Shown here: positions 1 to 9,160 of the stretch, in pieces
Layout: every line of letters begins with the position of its first letter
Numbering within the stretch: position 1 is the stretch's first letter
Source: Fimbriimonas sp.
GTDB taxonomy: Bacteria > Armatimonadota > Fimbriimonadia > Fimbriimonadales > Fimbriimonadaceae
Direction: 5' to 3'
DNA: 19,912 nt
Assembly: GCA_030447945.1 (NCBI GenBank)
Contig: JAUJNV010000092.1
Coordinates: forward strand, 1-19,912
The notes under the pieces: generated by a model
The model's database searches: none
Told to the model about the DNA's origin: nothing
The model's input: only the letters and a program-made list of their open reading frames with translations
Made by a program: the position numbers and the translations under genes

Positions 1-1
1 C

Positions 2-388
2 CCGCTGCCCGGGCAGGTGAGAAACGCCTCTTCGGCGGCGAGCTTCCTCATTGAGATCCCCATCCTCCTCTTCGTGGGGGTCGGCCTCTGGAGACGCCGC
101 AAGTTTCTCAACCCGAAATGCCACTTTCTCTTGGCGCAGGCGTTCTCCTGGTTCGCCATGATCTCGTTTACGAACGACAACATCGGCACGGCGGGCCGTC
201 TGCGCGTCGTTGGCTGGCAATGCCTGTTCGTCCTCTTCGCGTTTCTCGTGATGCGAGCTGCTTCGGACGGTACGTGGCGTCCGAGCGGCGTGCGTTGGCC
301 CCGGCCCAAGGAGAAGCCGCGTCCGCTAGGGGCTCTTCTCGGCTCTCGGCCTGTCATACTAAAGGACGGCGGGCAGAACCCCGGCTAG
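2..388 (+). CDS. C-terminal fragment of an integral membrane protein, possibly a polysaccharide polymerase
   Basis: The reading frame is open at the left edge, so this is the C-terminal part of a longer gene that ends at TAG 386-388. Two hydrophobic stretches are visible, one around IEIPILLFVGVGLW and one around WQCLFVLFAFLVM. Between them lies the polar segment NDNIGTAGRLRVVGW, followed by a basic, proline-rich tail that looks cytoplasmic. A short Gly-Thr-x-x-Arg-x-Arg loop between late membrane helices recalls O-antigen polymerase/ligase-like (Wzy/EpsG-type) proteins, and the genes that follow are glycosyltransferases. That family assignment is an inference from weak similarity and context. 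Only the membrane character and the truncation are seen directly. Confidence 0.5.
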   Translation, partial: PLPGQVRNASSAASFLIEIPILLFVGVGLWRRRKFLNPKCHFLLAQAFSWFAMISFTNDNIGTAGRLRVVGWQCLFVLFAFLVMRAASDGTWRPSGVRWPRPKEKPRPLGALLGSRPVILKDGGQNPG

Positions 389-432
389 ACTCGTGCCGTC
401 TAGTGTCATGAGCAGAGCCGCCTATAGGTTTC

Positions 433-1923
433 GTGGGTCGAGCCGATCGCCCGGGGCACGCAATGACCGCTGCCGTTGGGATATCCGCAAGAAGGGACCG
501 TAAAGTTGGCGAGTTCGGACGGGTATCATGCCCTCGTCCAGCCGAGGGTTTTGTAATCGATCTCATGACACCTGATCCGACTAGGGCCGCGCACAACTCC
601 CGCCCCCGAGAGCATCGACGGCCTGAACTGGTAAGACTCCACTCGCCGCTGCAGGAGGTGGGATACGGTGGAAGCGACTCGCTCGCTTCGTTTTCGGAGT
701 TCGGTGCCCAAAGCCTTCTGGAAGCCAAACCCCGCATTCTTTACGCGGCCAACGTCGCGACGTTTTTCCGTAAGTTCCTCCTCGACTACGCAAGGCACTT
801 TCGGGCGAAAGGCTGGCGGGTCGACGCGCTGTCCAAAGGACTTGCGGGGGAGCCCCTCTATCAGCAGCACTTCGATCGGGTCTGGGAGGTGGAGTGGGCG
901 AGAAAGCCCCATAAGCTGCGTGGCGTGGGCTCCATCATGGGCCAGATTCGACGGATCGTTGAGCACGGCGACTACGATCTCATCCACGTGCACACTCCCG
1001 TCGCGGCACTGGTGACCCGCTTTGCCTTGCGAAAGGACCGCTTTCGAGGCGGAGCGAAGATCATCTACACCGCGCACGGCTTCCACTTTTTTCAGGGTGC
1101 TTCGAAAACCTCGGGCCGGGCCTTCGAGGCCTTTGAAAAGGCGGCCGGCCGCTGGACGGACTATCTGATCGTGATGAACGAGGAGGATCACCGCGCCGCT
1201 CGGCGGATGCAGATGGTTCCCGAAGACCGGATCGTCTACATGCCGGGTATCGGCATCGACCTGTCGCACTACCGAAGGTCGGATACGGCCGAGGAAGCGT
1301 TAGAGCGGCAGAAGACCCGGCAGGAGCTCGACGTCTCCGATTCGGACAAGCTATTTCTCTGCATCGCGGAGTTCATCCCCCGAAAGAGGCAGGCAGACGT
1401 CCTTCATGCGTTAGCCCGCATTTCCGATCCTTCCGTGAAAGTTGCCTTCGCAGGCGTCGGGGAGACTCTGGAGAAGGTGCGGCGTCAGGCGGCGAGCCTC
1501 GGCCTGCGGGAGCGGACGCGCTTTCTCGGGATGCGAGAAGACGTTCCCCGGCTGATACGGGCGTCGGATTGCACCGTGTTGCCCTCGTCCCAGGAAGGGC
1601 TTCCCAGGAGTGTCATGGAGTCGATGGGCATCGGGGTTCCCGTCATCGGTACCGATATCCGCGGGACGCGCGATCTTCTGGGCGCGGGAGGGGGCATCCT
1701 CTACCCCGTCGGTGAGATCGCCTTGCTCGCCAAGGCCATCGCCGAGGTAGCGGGGAACCCACGGGGCGCTTCCGAAATAGGGGAGAGGGGCCGGCAAAGC
1801 ATCGGTCGCTATGACTTCGAGAACGTCGTCAGGATGCACGAAGCGGTCTACGCCCACGCTCTCGGACAATCGAGCGATGCCGCAGAAGACCGGCTTCGTG
1901 CCGTCTTCGAAGCCGAGCGCTGA
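433..1923 (+). CDS. Glycosyltransferase family 4 (GT-B fold)
   Basis: This is a complete, uninterrupted frame of 496 codons. The catalytic part begins near residue 99 with KPRILYAANVATFF, a typical N-terminal beta strand of the family. DLIHVHTP and TAHGFHFF (about residue 214) lie in the N-terminal Rossmann domain. The C-terminal donor domain has FIPRKRQ, FLGMREDVPRLI and the EX7E motif, with the two glutamates at about residues 388 and 396 in SSQEGLPRSVMESMG. It should transfer a sugar from a nucleotide-sugar donor to a lipid-linked glycan at the inner face of the membrane. The start is uncertain. The first 97 or so residues are basic and match no domain I recognise. GTG 433 gives the longest frame, and ATG 463, ATG 565 and GTG 658 are in-frame alternatives. 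An AGGAGG-like stretch lies directly against 658, so a much shorter protein is quite possible. Confidence 0.9.
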   Translation: MGRADRPGHAMTAAVGISARRDRKVGEFGRVSCPRPAEGFVIDLMTPDPTRAAHNSRPREHRRPELVRLHSPLQEVGYGGSDSLASFSEFGAQSLLEAKPRILYAANVATFFRKFLLDYARHFRAKGWRVDALSKGLAGEPLYQQHFDRVWEVEWARKPHKLRGVGSIMGQIRRIVEHGDYDLIHVHTPVAALVTRFALRKDRFRGGAKIIYTAHGFHFFQGASKTSGRAFEAFEKAAGRWTDYLIVMNEEDHRAARRMQMVPEDRIVYMPGIGIDLSHYRRSDTAEEALERQKTRQELDVSDSDKLFLCIAEFIPRKRQADVLHALARISDPSVKVAFAGVGETLEKVRRQAASLGLRERTRFLGMREDVPRLIRASDCTVLPSSQEGLPRSVMESMGIGVPVIGTDIRGTRDLLGAGGGILYPVGEIALLAKAIAEVAGNPRGASEIGERGRQSIGRYDFENVVRMHEAVYAHALGQSSDAAEDRLRAVFEAER

Positions 1924-2354
1924 TCGTCCCCGGCAGGTTGTGCGCGGCGTTCAAGAGGATCCCATCAGACGGCCTCCGGTGGCCCTCGCTTCGTTCCCGC
2001 CAAATCCCGCCAAAGACTCGACAGACAACCGGCGGCTCCTGCGGCCCTCGGAGGCGTCTCGATCTGCCGAAGCGCGAAATAGGTTCTAGGAGAAAGGGGG
2101 CGGCGGCCTTCTCAAACCGTCGCCTCCTTCATCATCTTGTGACCGTTTTTTAGCAGGCAATCCGCGCGATTTCCGAGGGAATCCTGTGCTAAAATGAAGC
2201 TTGTATTCTCACGGTGGTGGTGTACGCGCGGCCTTTCTCGCCGACGGGGCCTGCGAGGTCCAAGCCGAAGCGCACGCACCCGTCGCGACGAAGTCCGTGA
2301 TGATCCTTCCTGAAAACATGCGGCACTCTCGGTCAGATCACGCCAAAGAGACTC
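1924..2354. other. 431-base stretch without a recognisable gene
   Basis: Short open frames cross this stretch on both strands, but none has a recognisable domain or good ribosome site. The part from about 2120 to 2215 is visibly richer in A and T than its surroundings, as expected of a promoter or leader region for the glycosyltransferase that follows. Confidence 0.5.
2187..2195 (+). promoter_or_regulatory. Candidate extended -10 promoter element
   Basis: TGCTAAAAT matches the extended -10 pattern TGnTAnAAT and sits in an AT-richer patch about 160 bases before the next gene. No convincing -35 box is seen at 16-18 bases upstream. Position and sequence fit a promoter for the tandem glycosyltransferases, but such a short match could be chance. 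Confidence 0.25.
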
Positions 2355-3461
2355 GTGGGCAGTGTCGCTTGGCGCTTGAAACACCTCAAGCCGGTTATAC
2401 GGGCTGCCGCTACCTGGCGGGGAGAGCGGCCACGTGTCTACGTACACCATGAGCACGCTCACCCGGTTTTTCGGACGTACGTCACCCACCCGCCCCTGCG
2501 CTACGCGCCGTACCGTCGCCGAGCTTTGCCACTGGGTCAATCTGCTGCCACCCCGTCGCTTCCTCCGCAAGCCTCACATCCTCGAGATCGAGCATCTTCG
2601 TTCCTCGTCACCGAGTGGCAACATTTCCTGCGCGACTGGCACCGCATCTACAGCGAGCGGGAGGAGATCGAGCGGTTGCTGCGCCGACCGGAGTGCCGCC
2701 GCGTTATGACCTTTTCGGGCGGGCTGGTCGAGCACCTGAAGACGTTCGTGTCTCCCGATCTCTGGCCCAAGCTGGAATACGCCTATCCCGCCTACCCCTT
2801 CCAACCGGAGCATGAGCGGGAGGCGGAAGCGCCCTTTACGGTGCTCACCATCGCGAGCCGCTTCTCCGACAAGGGGGTGCCTGAGGCGCTGAAGGCGTAC
2901 GGCATCCTCCGGGAAAGGCACGGGGAAGGAGTGCGCATGGTCCTCGTCTCGAACGTGGTCCCTGCGGACTACCTGTTGCCGGAGGGCGTGATCCTCTACG
3001 ACACACCGGAGATGACGGAGGCTCTGAGGCACCAAGTGTATCGATCGGCCGACGCGCTTCTGCTGCCCTGCTACAGTGAGACGGCGATGTGCTTTATCGA
3101 GGCGTGTGCGTTCGGAGTGCCCAGCGTCACCACTCGCATCCACCACGGCGACGAGTTCGTGCGGGACGGCGTCACGGGCTTCCTGCTGGACGCCCCGCTC
3201 TTCATCTACTCGCCCGATTACGGCAAGCGGTGGAAAAAACGGCGGAGGAGTTCTGGGTGGATCTCGAGGCGATGCGCGAGCGGGGCGACCTGGAGCCGGT
3301 GGTGGAGCAGGCGGTCGACCGTTTGGATGCCATGATCTCGGGGCGGGATGGACGTCGAGGCGATGCGGCGGTCGGCGTGGGATCTGCACGCGGAGCGGTT
3401 CTCCTCGCCGGCGCGCAACCGAAAGCTGATGGAGATCTACAGCGCCGCTTTGGAAGGCTAA
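2355..3461 (+). CDS. Glycosyltransferase family 4, copy A, frameshifted
   Basis: After correcting four breaks this reads as a protein of about 368 residues in the GT-B fold. In order it shows TWRGERPRVYVHHEHAHPVF, then CHWVNLLPPRRFLRKPHIL, then SGGLVEHLKTFVSPDLWPKL, the donor-domain entry FTVLTIASRFSDKGVPEAL, and the motif region YSETAMCFIEACAFGVP with HHGDEFVRDGVTGFL. It should transfer a hexose or similar sugar during surface-glycan assembly. The frame changes near 2510 and back near 2600, again at a run of six A at about 3233 where copy B has four, and once more near 3345 at an extra G. The end is TAA 3459-3461. GTG 2355 was chosen because copy B has GTG at the matching place. Comparison with copy B places every break, so indel error is more likely than decay. 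Confidence 0.8.
2832..2908 (+). repeat. 77-base direct repeat, copy 1 (inside glycosyltransferase copy A)
   Basis: This block is identical to 4025-4101 by eye. It encodes the FTVLTIASRFSDKG part of the donor domain. Flanking sequence in the two genes differs clearly, so the identity is patchy. Confidence 0.85.
3125..3402 (+). repeat. About 275-base near-identical direct repeat, copy 1 (inside glycosyltransferase copy A)
   Basis: This block matches 4331-4604 with about two substitutions (one in the codon before CTCTTCATC, one at TGGGATCTG versus CGGGATCTG) and three bases of indel. The sequence just upstream (3030-3124) is visibly diverged between the two genes, giving a sharp edge. Confidence 0.85.
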
Positions 3462-3541
3462 TCACCGGGAAGCCATGGCGCCACTACAGACGATCCTAGG
3501 GAAAGTGCAGAACGATCGCGGGTTCGATCATCCCGGGGCGC

Positions 3542-4665
3542 GTGGCGCAAAACATCGCCTGGCGCTGGAAGCACGTCCGGCCTTCCTTGCGGGCCGCGAC
3601 CACTTGGCGAGGAGAACGGCCCCGAGGTACCTCCACAACATACACCCGCATCCCATTTTCAAGACCTACTTTACGCACCCTCCCCTCCGGTACGCGCCGT
3701 ACCCCATGGCCGATGTGTGTCATTGGGTGGATATGATTCCGGGCCAGCGCCACCTGCGCAAGCCGCACATTCTGGAAGTCGAGCATCTGCTCATCTTCGT
3801 GACCGACAAGCGATGGCCGTTGCGCGACTGGGACCGGATCTACAGCGAGCGAGAGAGGCGATCGAGCGGATGCCCGCGCGAGGAGTGCCGCATGTGTGGT
3901 CACGTTCTCGTCGGGGCTGGTGGAGCACCTGAAGACCTTCGTGTCTCCCGACCTGTGGCCCAAGCTGGATTACGTATACCCCGCCTATCCCCTTCAACCG
4001 GAGTATAGCCGCCCCTCGGGAGAACCCTTTACGGTGCTCACCATCGCGAGCCGCTTCTCCGACAAGGGGGTGCCTGAGGCGCTGAAGGCGTACGGCATCC
4101 TGCGGGAAAGGCACGGCGAAAGGGTGCGCATGAGGCTCATCTGCCAGGACGTGCCCCAAGGTTATCCCCTGCCCCCGGAATCGTTCTCGAAAGCGAGCTG
4201 ACCCTCGCGTGCCGTTCATGAGCGACGAAACGAAGCGCGAGGTGTATCAGTCGGCGGACGCGCTTCTGCTGCCATGCTACAGCGAGACCGCCGCGTGCTT
4301 CACGGAAGCAACCTCCTTTGGCCTACCGATCGTCACCACTCGCATCCACCACGGCGACGAGTTCGTGCGGGACGGCGTCACGGGCTTCCTGCTGGACGCC
4401 CTGCTCTTCATCTACTCGCCCGATTACGGCAAGCGGTGGAAAACGGCGGAGGAGTTCTGGGTGGATCTCGAGGCGATGCGCGAGCGGGGCGACCTGGAGC
4501 CGGTGGTGGAGCAGGCGGTCGACCGTTTGGATGCCATGATCTCGGGGCGGATGGACGTCGAGGCGATGCGGCGGTCGGCGCGGGATCTGCACGCGGAGCG
4601 GTTCCCCGCCGGCGCGCAACCGAAAACTGATGGAGATCTACGAGGCGGCGTTGTCAAGCGGCTAA
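3542..4665 (+). CDS. Glycosyltransferase family 4, copy B, frameshifted
   Basis: This is the tandem paralogue of the preceding gene, with the same order of motifs: TTWRGERPR, IHPHPIFKTYFTHPPLRYAP, CHWVDMIPGQRHLRKPHIL, SSGLVEHLKTFVSPDLWPKL, FTVLTIASRFSDKG, YSETAACFTEATSFGLP and HHGDEFVRDGVTGFL. It reads as about 370 residues once frame changes near 3625, 3857, 3890, 4195 and 4615 are corrected, and ends at TAA 4663-4665. GTG 3542 is the likely start because VAQNIAWRWKHVRP lines up with the start of copy A. It lies 80 bases after copy A and 9 bases before the flippase, so one transcript is likely. Substrate is unknown; some segments are diverged from copy A, so the two may have different acceptors. 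Confidence 0.8.
4025..4101 (+). repeat. 77-base direct repeat, copy 2 (inside glycosyltransferase copy B)
   Basis: This is the partner of 2832-2908, identical by eye. Confidence 0.85.
4331..4604 (+). repeat. About 275-base near-identical direct repeat, copy 2 (inside glycosyltransferase copy B)
   Basis: This is the partner of 3125-3402. It keeps the open frame where copy 1 has extra bases, so it is the better guide to the true sequence. Confidence 0.85.
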
Positions 4666-4674
4666 CCTTGGTTT

Positions 4675-6049
4675 ATGAGCGTCCGCAACCTGCTCCCCCA
4701 AACGCTTAAAGGCTTGGGGTCGATCGCGCCATCGCCTACACCGTGATCGGACGTGGCTGGAGCCTTCTGGCGGGCCCGCTGACCCTCCTCTTCGTCGTCA
4801 CTGGTATCTATCCCGCGACGAGCGCGGCTACTACTACACGTTCTTCACCGTCCTTCAACTACAAATATTCTTCGAACTGGGCTTGTCGAGTGTCATTCTC
4901 CAGTTCGCGAGCCACGAGAAGGCGAAGCTGGAGTGGACCGACTCCGGCAGTTGGGCGGCGACCCTGTCGCCAAAGGCCGTCTGTTTTCTCTGCTGCGAAA
5001 GTCGCTCGCCTGGTACGGCGTCGTCGCCGCCCTCACCATCTTCACGATCATTCCCGAGGGATGATCTTCTTCAACTTGCATGAGGAGCTGGCGGCCGACA
5101 TCCGGTGGCAGATTCCTTGGGTGCTCGTCGTGGTGGTATCGGCGGGCAATCTGCTGATCAGTCCGATCATCGCCGTTTTGGAGGGCTGTGGGCTCGTGGC
5201 CCAAGTGGCCCTGGTTCGCGTGGTCCAAGCGATCGCGGGCAGCGCCCTGACGTGGGCCGTTCTCGCCGCCAACGGCAAGCTGTACGCCGCGCCCGTGGTC
5301 AATGCGGTCATCCTTCTCGGATGGGTCGGCTGGCTGCTTTTCCGTAAGAGGGCTTTTCTAAAGGATCTCCTTGCCGCTCTCCCCACGAAGGCGGCGTCGA
5401 CTGGCGCAAAGAGGTGCGGCCCTTCCAATGGAAGATCGCGCTCAGCGGCATCAGCGGCTATTTCATCTTCTTTCTCTACAACCCTGTCCTATTCGCCTAC
5501 CACGGCCCCAAAGTCGCCGGTCAAATGGGCGTGAGCCTGAGCATCATGAGCGCTTGCCGCGGTCGCGGCCGCATGGCTGTCGACGAAGGCCAGTCCGTTC
5601 GGCAGCTTGATCGCGCAGAGGGACTTCAAAGGGCTCGACCGGCTGTTCTTTCCCGCCCTATGGCAGTCTTTCGCGGCGATCGTATTCCTGAGCGCGGCGT
5701 TCTGGCTGGTCGCCCGCATTCTTTACATCAAGCGGCACGCTATAGGCTTAGCCGTCTTGGAACCCTTGCCACTCGGTCTGTTCGCCGCGACGACGGTCGT
5801 CAATCACATCGTGGTCGCCGAGGCGATGTACTTGCGGGCTCATAAGGAAGAGCCTTCTTGGCCCTCTCCGTGGTGGTGGCGTGCTTGACCGCTCTGTCGA
5901 CGTACTACCTGGGCCGGGCCTACTCGGCCCCGCCATGCTCGCGGGTAACTTCGCCATAACCGGTGGTGAGCTTAGGGTGGGGGACTTGGATATTTACGCA
6001 GAAGCGACGAATGTGGCACGACGATCCATCCGGCGAGATGAGCGGGTAG
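4675..6049 (+). CDS. Wzx-like polysaccharide flippase / O-antigen export membrane protein, frameshifted
   Basis: Frame-corrected translation from ATG 4675 (MSVRNLLPQTLK) gives about 455 residues rich in hydrophobic helices. Examples are WSLLAGPLTLLFVVTG, WVLVVVVSAGNLLISPIIAV, VNAVILLGWVGWLLF, ISGYFIFFLYNPVLFAYHG and ALWQSFAAIVFLSAAFWLVA. The segment RGYYYTFFTVLQLQIFFELG followed by VILQFASHEKA is characteristic of putative O-antigen export proteins of the polysaccharide transporter superfamily. It would move a lipid-linked oligosaccharide across the membrane, which fits the glycosyltransferases on both sides. At least six frame changes are needed (near 4710, 4800, 4960, 5390, 5550 and 5950). 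The likely end is TAG 6047-6049, after TWIFTQKRRMWHDDPSGEMS. The family is clear in outline; the substrate is not. Confidence 0.75.
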
Positions 6050-6083
6050 CTACGGCGTCCTCGCTTCCGAAAAGACTATTTAG

Positions 6084-7087
6084 ATGCGACTCACTATAGC
6101 GATACCCACCTTTAACCGCAGCGCGAGCTTATCGCAGATTGTTCCGGCGCTATTGCCGCAACTCAATGAGGAATGCGGGGTCTCATTATCGACAACTGCT
6201 CAAGCGAGCCGGCGGCCGAGGTTTTGGCGCCCTCGCTGACGCAATATGCCGGTGCTTGTGTAAGAATTATTCGCAACAAGACTAACGTCGGGGCCAACGC
6301 GAACATCCTGAGGTGCATCGAGTACTGCGAGACGGAGTGGGTTTGGATCGTCGGGGACGATGATGAGGTAAGTCCCAATGCCGTCGAGACCATTATTCGG
6401 CACATCGAGGAGCACCGCGAGTGCCTTCTGCTGAACTTTCCGTTCGACGACAAGAGGAAGACCGGCAAGTCGACCCGCGGTCTGGGCCAGTTCCTCGACG
6501 CGCTGGATCCCTCGGCCGATGTCCCCTGGATCGCCTCGTCCGTTTACAAGGTATCCGCGCTCGCGCCGAATCTCCGGTTCGGCTACCAGTTCGCCTACTC
6601 GATGCTGCCCCACGTCGCGACGCTGCTGATGTCGTTCGACGAAGGCCAAACTTGCTTTTTCGCCACGGAAAGGATCGCGTGGAGAGATCGACAGGAAGCA
6701 ACGACGGAGCAGCAGACGCCGATCATCAATCTCGCGCTCGGTTTTCCGGTTTTGCTCGACTTGCCCATTGCGCTCGATCTGCGCCGAAAGGCCGTAAAGA
6801 AGCTGTTGGTTACGAGCGACAGCCCGGGGCTGCCTCTCCGTCAACTCGCGTATCAACTGATGCTCTTGACTATCCGGACGAAGGACCGTCGCAATAGCCT
6901 GTACTATTACGACCAAGCATGCCGGCGTGGCTACTACTTCGATACGAGTTTGATTCAAAGGGTGGAGATACTGCTTTACCGCCTCCTTCTGCTCCTACCC
7001 GGTAGCCTTACGGCTTGGGCGTACCGGCGGGTGAAGGGAAGAGACCTGGGGGCGCGGACGCAGCAGAATCGCATCGAGAGATTGTAA
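6084..7087 (+). CDS. Glycosyltransferase family 2, one frameshift near the N-terminus
   Basis: ATG 6084 opens with MRLTIAIPTFNRSASLSQIV, the classic GT2 first strand. The frame changes near 6165 and then runs without a break to TAA 7085-7087. Motifs follow in GT-A order: LIIDNCSSE, NVGANANILRCIEY and the metal-binding triad in WVWIVGDDDEVSPNAVE. The second half is less typical and ends with a hydrophobic segment (ILLYRLLLLLPGSLTAW) and a basic tail, so membrane association is likely. The whole is about 335 residues. The start has only a weak ribosome site. Base composition is a little more AT-rich than in neighbouring genes (ATT, TTG and ATA codons), which may point to a separate origin. It follows the flippase by 34 bases. 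Confidence 0.85.
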
Positions 7088-7124
7088 AGCTCGTCACGAA
7101 ATAGTCGGCAAAAAACGCGAAGGG

Positions 7125-7130
7125 TACAAT
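7125..7130 (+). promoter_or_regulatory. Candidate -10 box before the GT2 pair
   Basis: TACAAT matches five of six bases of the -10 consensus, in a 144-base gap after the previous gene. A strong ribosome site, AGAGGAG at 7168-7174, lies downstream, so a separate transcript for the next two genes is plausible. No good -35 box is seen. Confidence 0.25.
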
Positions 7131-7231
7131 CGCTGAGCCCTTGAGGATCCGCCCACAGCGTTCCGCCAGAGGAGTGTGTTTACATCGCTGTCGAAGAAGC
7201 CCATTCGAAAGAGAGTCCGGTAACCGAGCGC

Positions 7232-8119
7232 GTGTGCGCGGTCGTGGTCACCTATAACCGCAAGGCCCTGCTGCGCGAGTGTCTCGAGGCGTTGGCCGGC
7301 CAAACCCGGCCGGTGGACGAGATTCTCGTGGTGGACAACGCCAGCACCGACGGAACGCTCGACATGCTCGTCGTAGACTTTCCCCACTGCCAGACGCTCG
7401 CCCTCGAAACGAACAGCGGCGGCGCCGGGGGCTTTCATGCCGGCATGCAGGCTGCCTACGAGCGAGGCTTCCAGTGGCTGTGGCTCATGGACGACGACGG
7501 TCGTCCCGCGCCGGAGTGCCTAGAGCGTCTGTTGGCCCAGGGCGCTCCCAAGTCCGCGCTCGTGCCGGTCCAGCAATCGAGCCGGGGGCACTTTTACGGC
7601 GTCGGGGTGTGGCGCGGCATGGACGTGAACGTGACCGATGAGGTCATGGCCGGGGGTAGGCCGGTCTGCGGCGACTACGTGTTCGCCTTCGTGGGACCGC
7701 TCATCTCCCGCTCGATCGTGGACCTGATCGGGTTGCCGAAGCGGGACTTCTTTATATGGTACGACGACATCGAGTACGCGCTGAGGATCATGAACGCGCC
7801 GGACACGCGAATCGTGATCGTTCCGGACGCGATCTTCTTTCACGACTACGGCGGCGCGTCGAGGGAGGTCAAGTTCCTGGGCCGAACGAGCCTTCGAAGC
7901 AGCCAGCCGGCGTGGAAGGCCTACTACAGCGCGAGAAACCCGCTCTACATCATCACGAGGACGCGGCGCAGCCTGAGAGACTTTCTGGTGTACCTGCGCA
8001 CCCAGATACGCTTCATGATCGGCGAGATCATGTACGAGCCGGATCGTTGGAAGAGAATTGGCCTCCGTTTCCGGGGCTTCTGGGATGGCGCCTTCGGCCG
8101 GCTAGGAAAGCGAGCCTAG
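7232..8119 (+). CDS. Glycosyltransferase family 2, first of a tandem pair
   Basis: This is an intact frame of 295 codons. It begins VCAVVVTYNRKALLREC and carries LVVDNASTDGT, the donor/metal motif WLWLMDDDGRPAPE, and the acceptor-side motif FFIWYDDIEYALRI. This pattern belongs to the GT2 subgroup that includes GlfT-like galactofuranosyl and WbbL-like rhamnosyl transferases, so a wall-linked or lipid-linked glycan is the likely product. The start is uncertain. GTG 7232 lies within the motif shared with the next gene (ERVCAVV), so the true start should be at least four residues upstream, but the in-frame codon there is GTA. A strong AGAGGAG at 7168-7174 has no in-frame start at the usual distance. 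A small base error near 7175-7220 would explain both. The next gene starts 16 bases after the stop. Confidence 0.85.
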   Translation: MCAVVVTYNRKALLRECLEALAGQTRPVDEILVVDNASTDGTLDMLVVDFPHCQTLALETNSGGAGGFHAGMQAAYERGFQWLWLMDDDGRPAPECLERLLAQGAPKSALVPVQQSSRGHFYGVGVWRGMDVNVTDEVMAGGRPVCGDYVFAFVGPLISRSIVDLIGLPKRDFFIWYDDIEYALRIMNAPDTRIVIVPDAIFFHDYGGASREVKFLGRTSLRSSQPAWKAYYSARNPLYIITRTRRSLRDFLVYLRTQIRFMIGEIMYEPDRWKRIGLRFRGFWDGAFGRLGKRA

Positions 8120-8135
8120 AGCATGGAGGCGGCGT

Positions 8136-9042
8136 TTGTCTGAGCGAGTTTGCGCGGTAGTGATCACCTATAACCGCAAAGAGCTTTTGCGCAAGTGCCT
8201 CGCGGCCCTCGGCGCTCAGCTCCAAGGGGAAGATCGGATCCTCGTGGTGGACAACGCCAGCACCGACGGCACCTCCGCGCTGCTCGACGCGGAGTTCCCG
8301 TCCCTCGATCGCCTCTCCCTGCCCGAGAACGTCGGCGGGTCGGGCGGGTTTTACGAAGGCATGAAGTGGGCCTTCGACCAAGGGTTCGACCTGCTGTGGT
8401 TGATGGACGACGACGGAATCCCCGCCCCCGACTGCTTAGCGAAGCTGCGAGAAAATAGCGATTCCCGTACGGTGGCGGTGCCGCTTCAGCAGGACAGCGG
8501 CGGGAGGATGTACGGCATCTCAGCTTGGCGGAAGCGTGTGGTCGACGTCACGCCGGACATCGTGGGGCAGACGGAGCCGGTCGCTGGCCCCTTTCTATTC
8601 AGCTTCGTCGGCCCCCTCGTCCCGCGGGCGGTGGTGGAAGCGGTCGGCTTGCCGATCCGAGAATTCTTTATCTGGTTCGACGACTACGAGTACAGCCTGC
8701 GCATCATCGAGCGGGCGGACCTACGGGTGGTGGCCGTGCCGGACGCGCTGTTCTTTCACGATATGGGCACGAACGCGCGAGTCGTGCGGTTCCTCGGCTG
8801 GCGCAGCGTACGCAGCGACACGTCGCCCTGGAAGACGTACTACGGCATCCGGAACCCCCTCTACACAATTCTGCACAAACGGAAAGAATCGCAAGGAGCT
8901 GATGCTGTTCTGCGCGGTCCACGCGCGCCTGCTCCTCATGGACATCGCCTACGGCCCGGAGCGATGGAAACGGGTGAGGATGTCGCGTCGGGGCTTTCGC
9001 GACGGCGTGACGGGGCGGCTGGGGAAGCGGGTGGTGCCGTAG
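8136..9042 (+). CDS. Glycosyltransferase family 2, second of a tandem pair, one frameshift
   Basis: TTG 8136 is a well-supported start: TGGAGG at 8124-8129 lies six bases before it, and the protein then reads LSERVCAVVITYNRKELLRK. Motifs mirror those of the preceding gene: LVVDNASTDGT, LLWLMDDDGIPAPD and FFIWFDDYEYSLRI. The frame changes near 8885, after NPLYTILHKRK, and resumes as NRKELMLFCAVHARLLLMD, ending GRLGKRVVP at TAG 9040-9042. The length of about 301 residues matches its neighbour, which also ends in GRLGKR, so this is a tandem duplication. It probably adds the next sugar in the same chain. Confidence 0.85.
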
Positions 9043-9049
9043 CGGGGGA

Positions 9050-9112
9050 GCGTTGGGCGTTGGGCGTTGGGCGTTGGGCGTTGGGCGTTGGGCGTTGGGC
9101 GTTGGGCGTTGG
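9050..9112 (+). repeat. Nine perfect tandem copies of a 7-base unit (GCGTTGG)
   Basis: The unit GCGTTGG is repeated nine times without a mismatch, starting eight bases after the stop of the GT2 gene. Read differently, it is a series of GGG runs separated by CGTT, which fits a G-quadruplex pattern (G3 with four-base loops). It lies between convergent genes and is partly matched by an inverted copy at 9161-9181. Confidence 0.95.
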
Positions 9113-9160
9113 AGTAGCTTGTCCTTTACCCTAGACTGGTTAATGGTTCTCTCTTCCGCC

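Noticed and set aside
2355..4665. Calling both tandem glycosyltransferases pseudogenes
   Set aside because: The breaks differ between copies, lie partly at homopolymers, and leave all motifs intact, matching the indel pattern of the rest of the window.
6082..6101. Thirteen bases (CGACTCACTATAG at 6087-6099) identical to the core of the phage T7 promoter
   Set aside because: The match begins at the second codon of a GT2 gene and encodes the expected residues RLTIA. The upstream half of the T7 promoter is not matched, so this is coincidence and not a vector or phage trace.
9050..9112. Heptad array considered as a CRISPR array
   Set aside because: The units are 7 bases with no spacers, and no cas gene is nearby.
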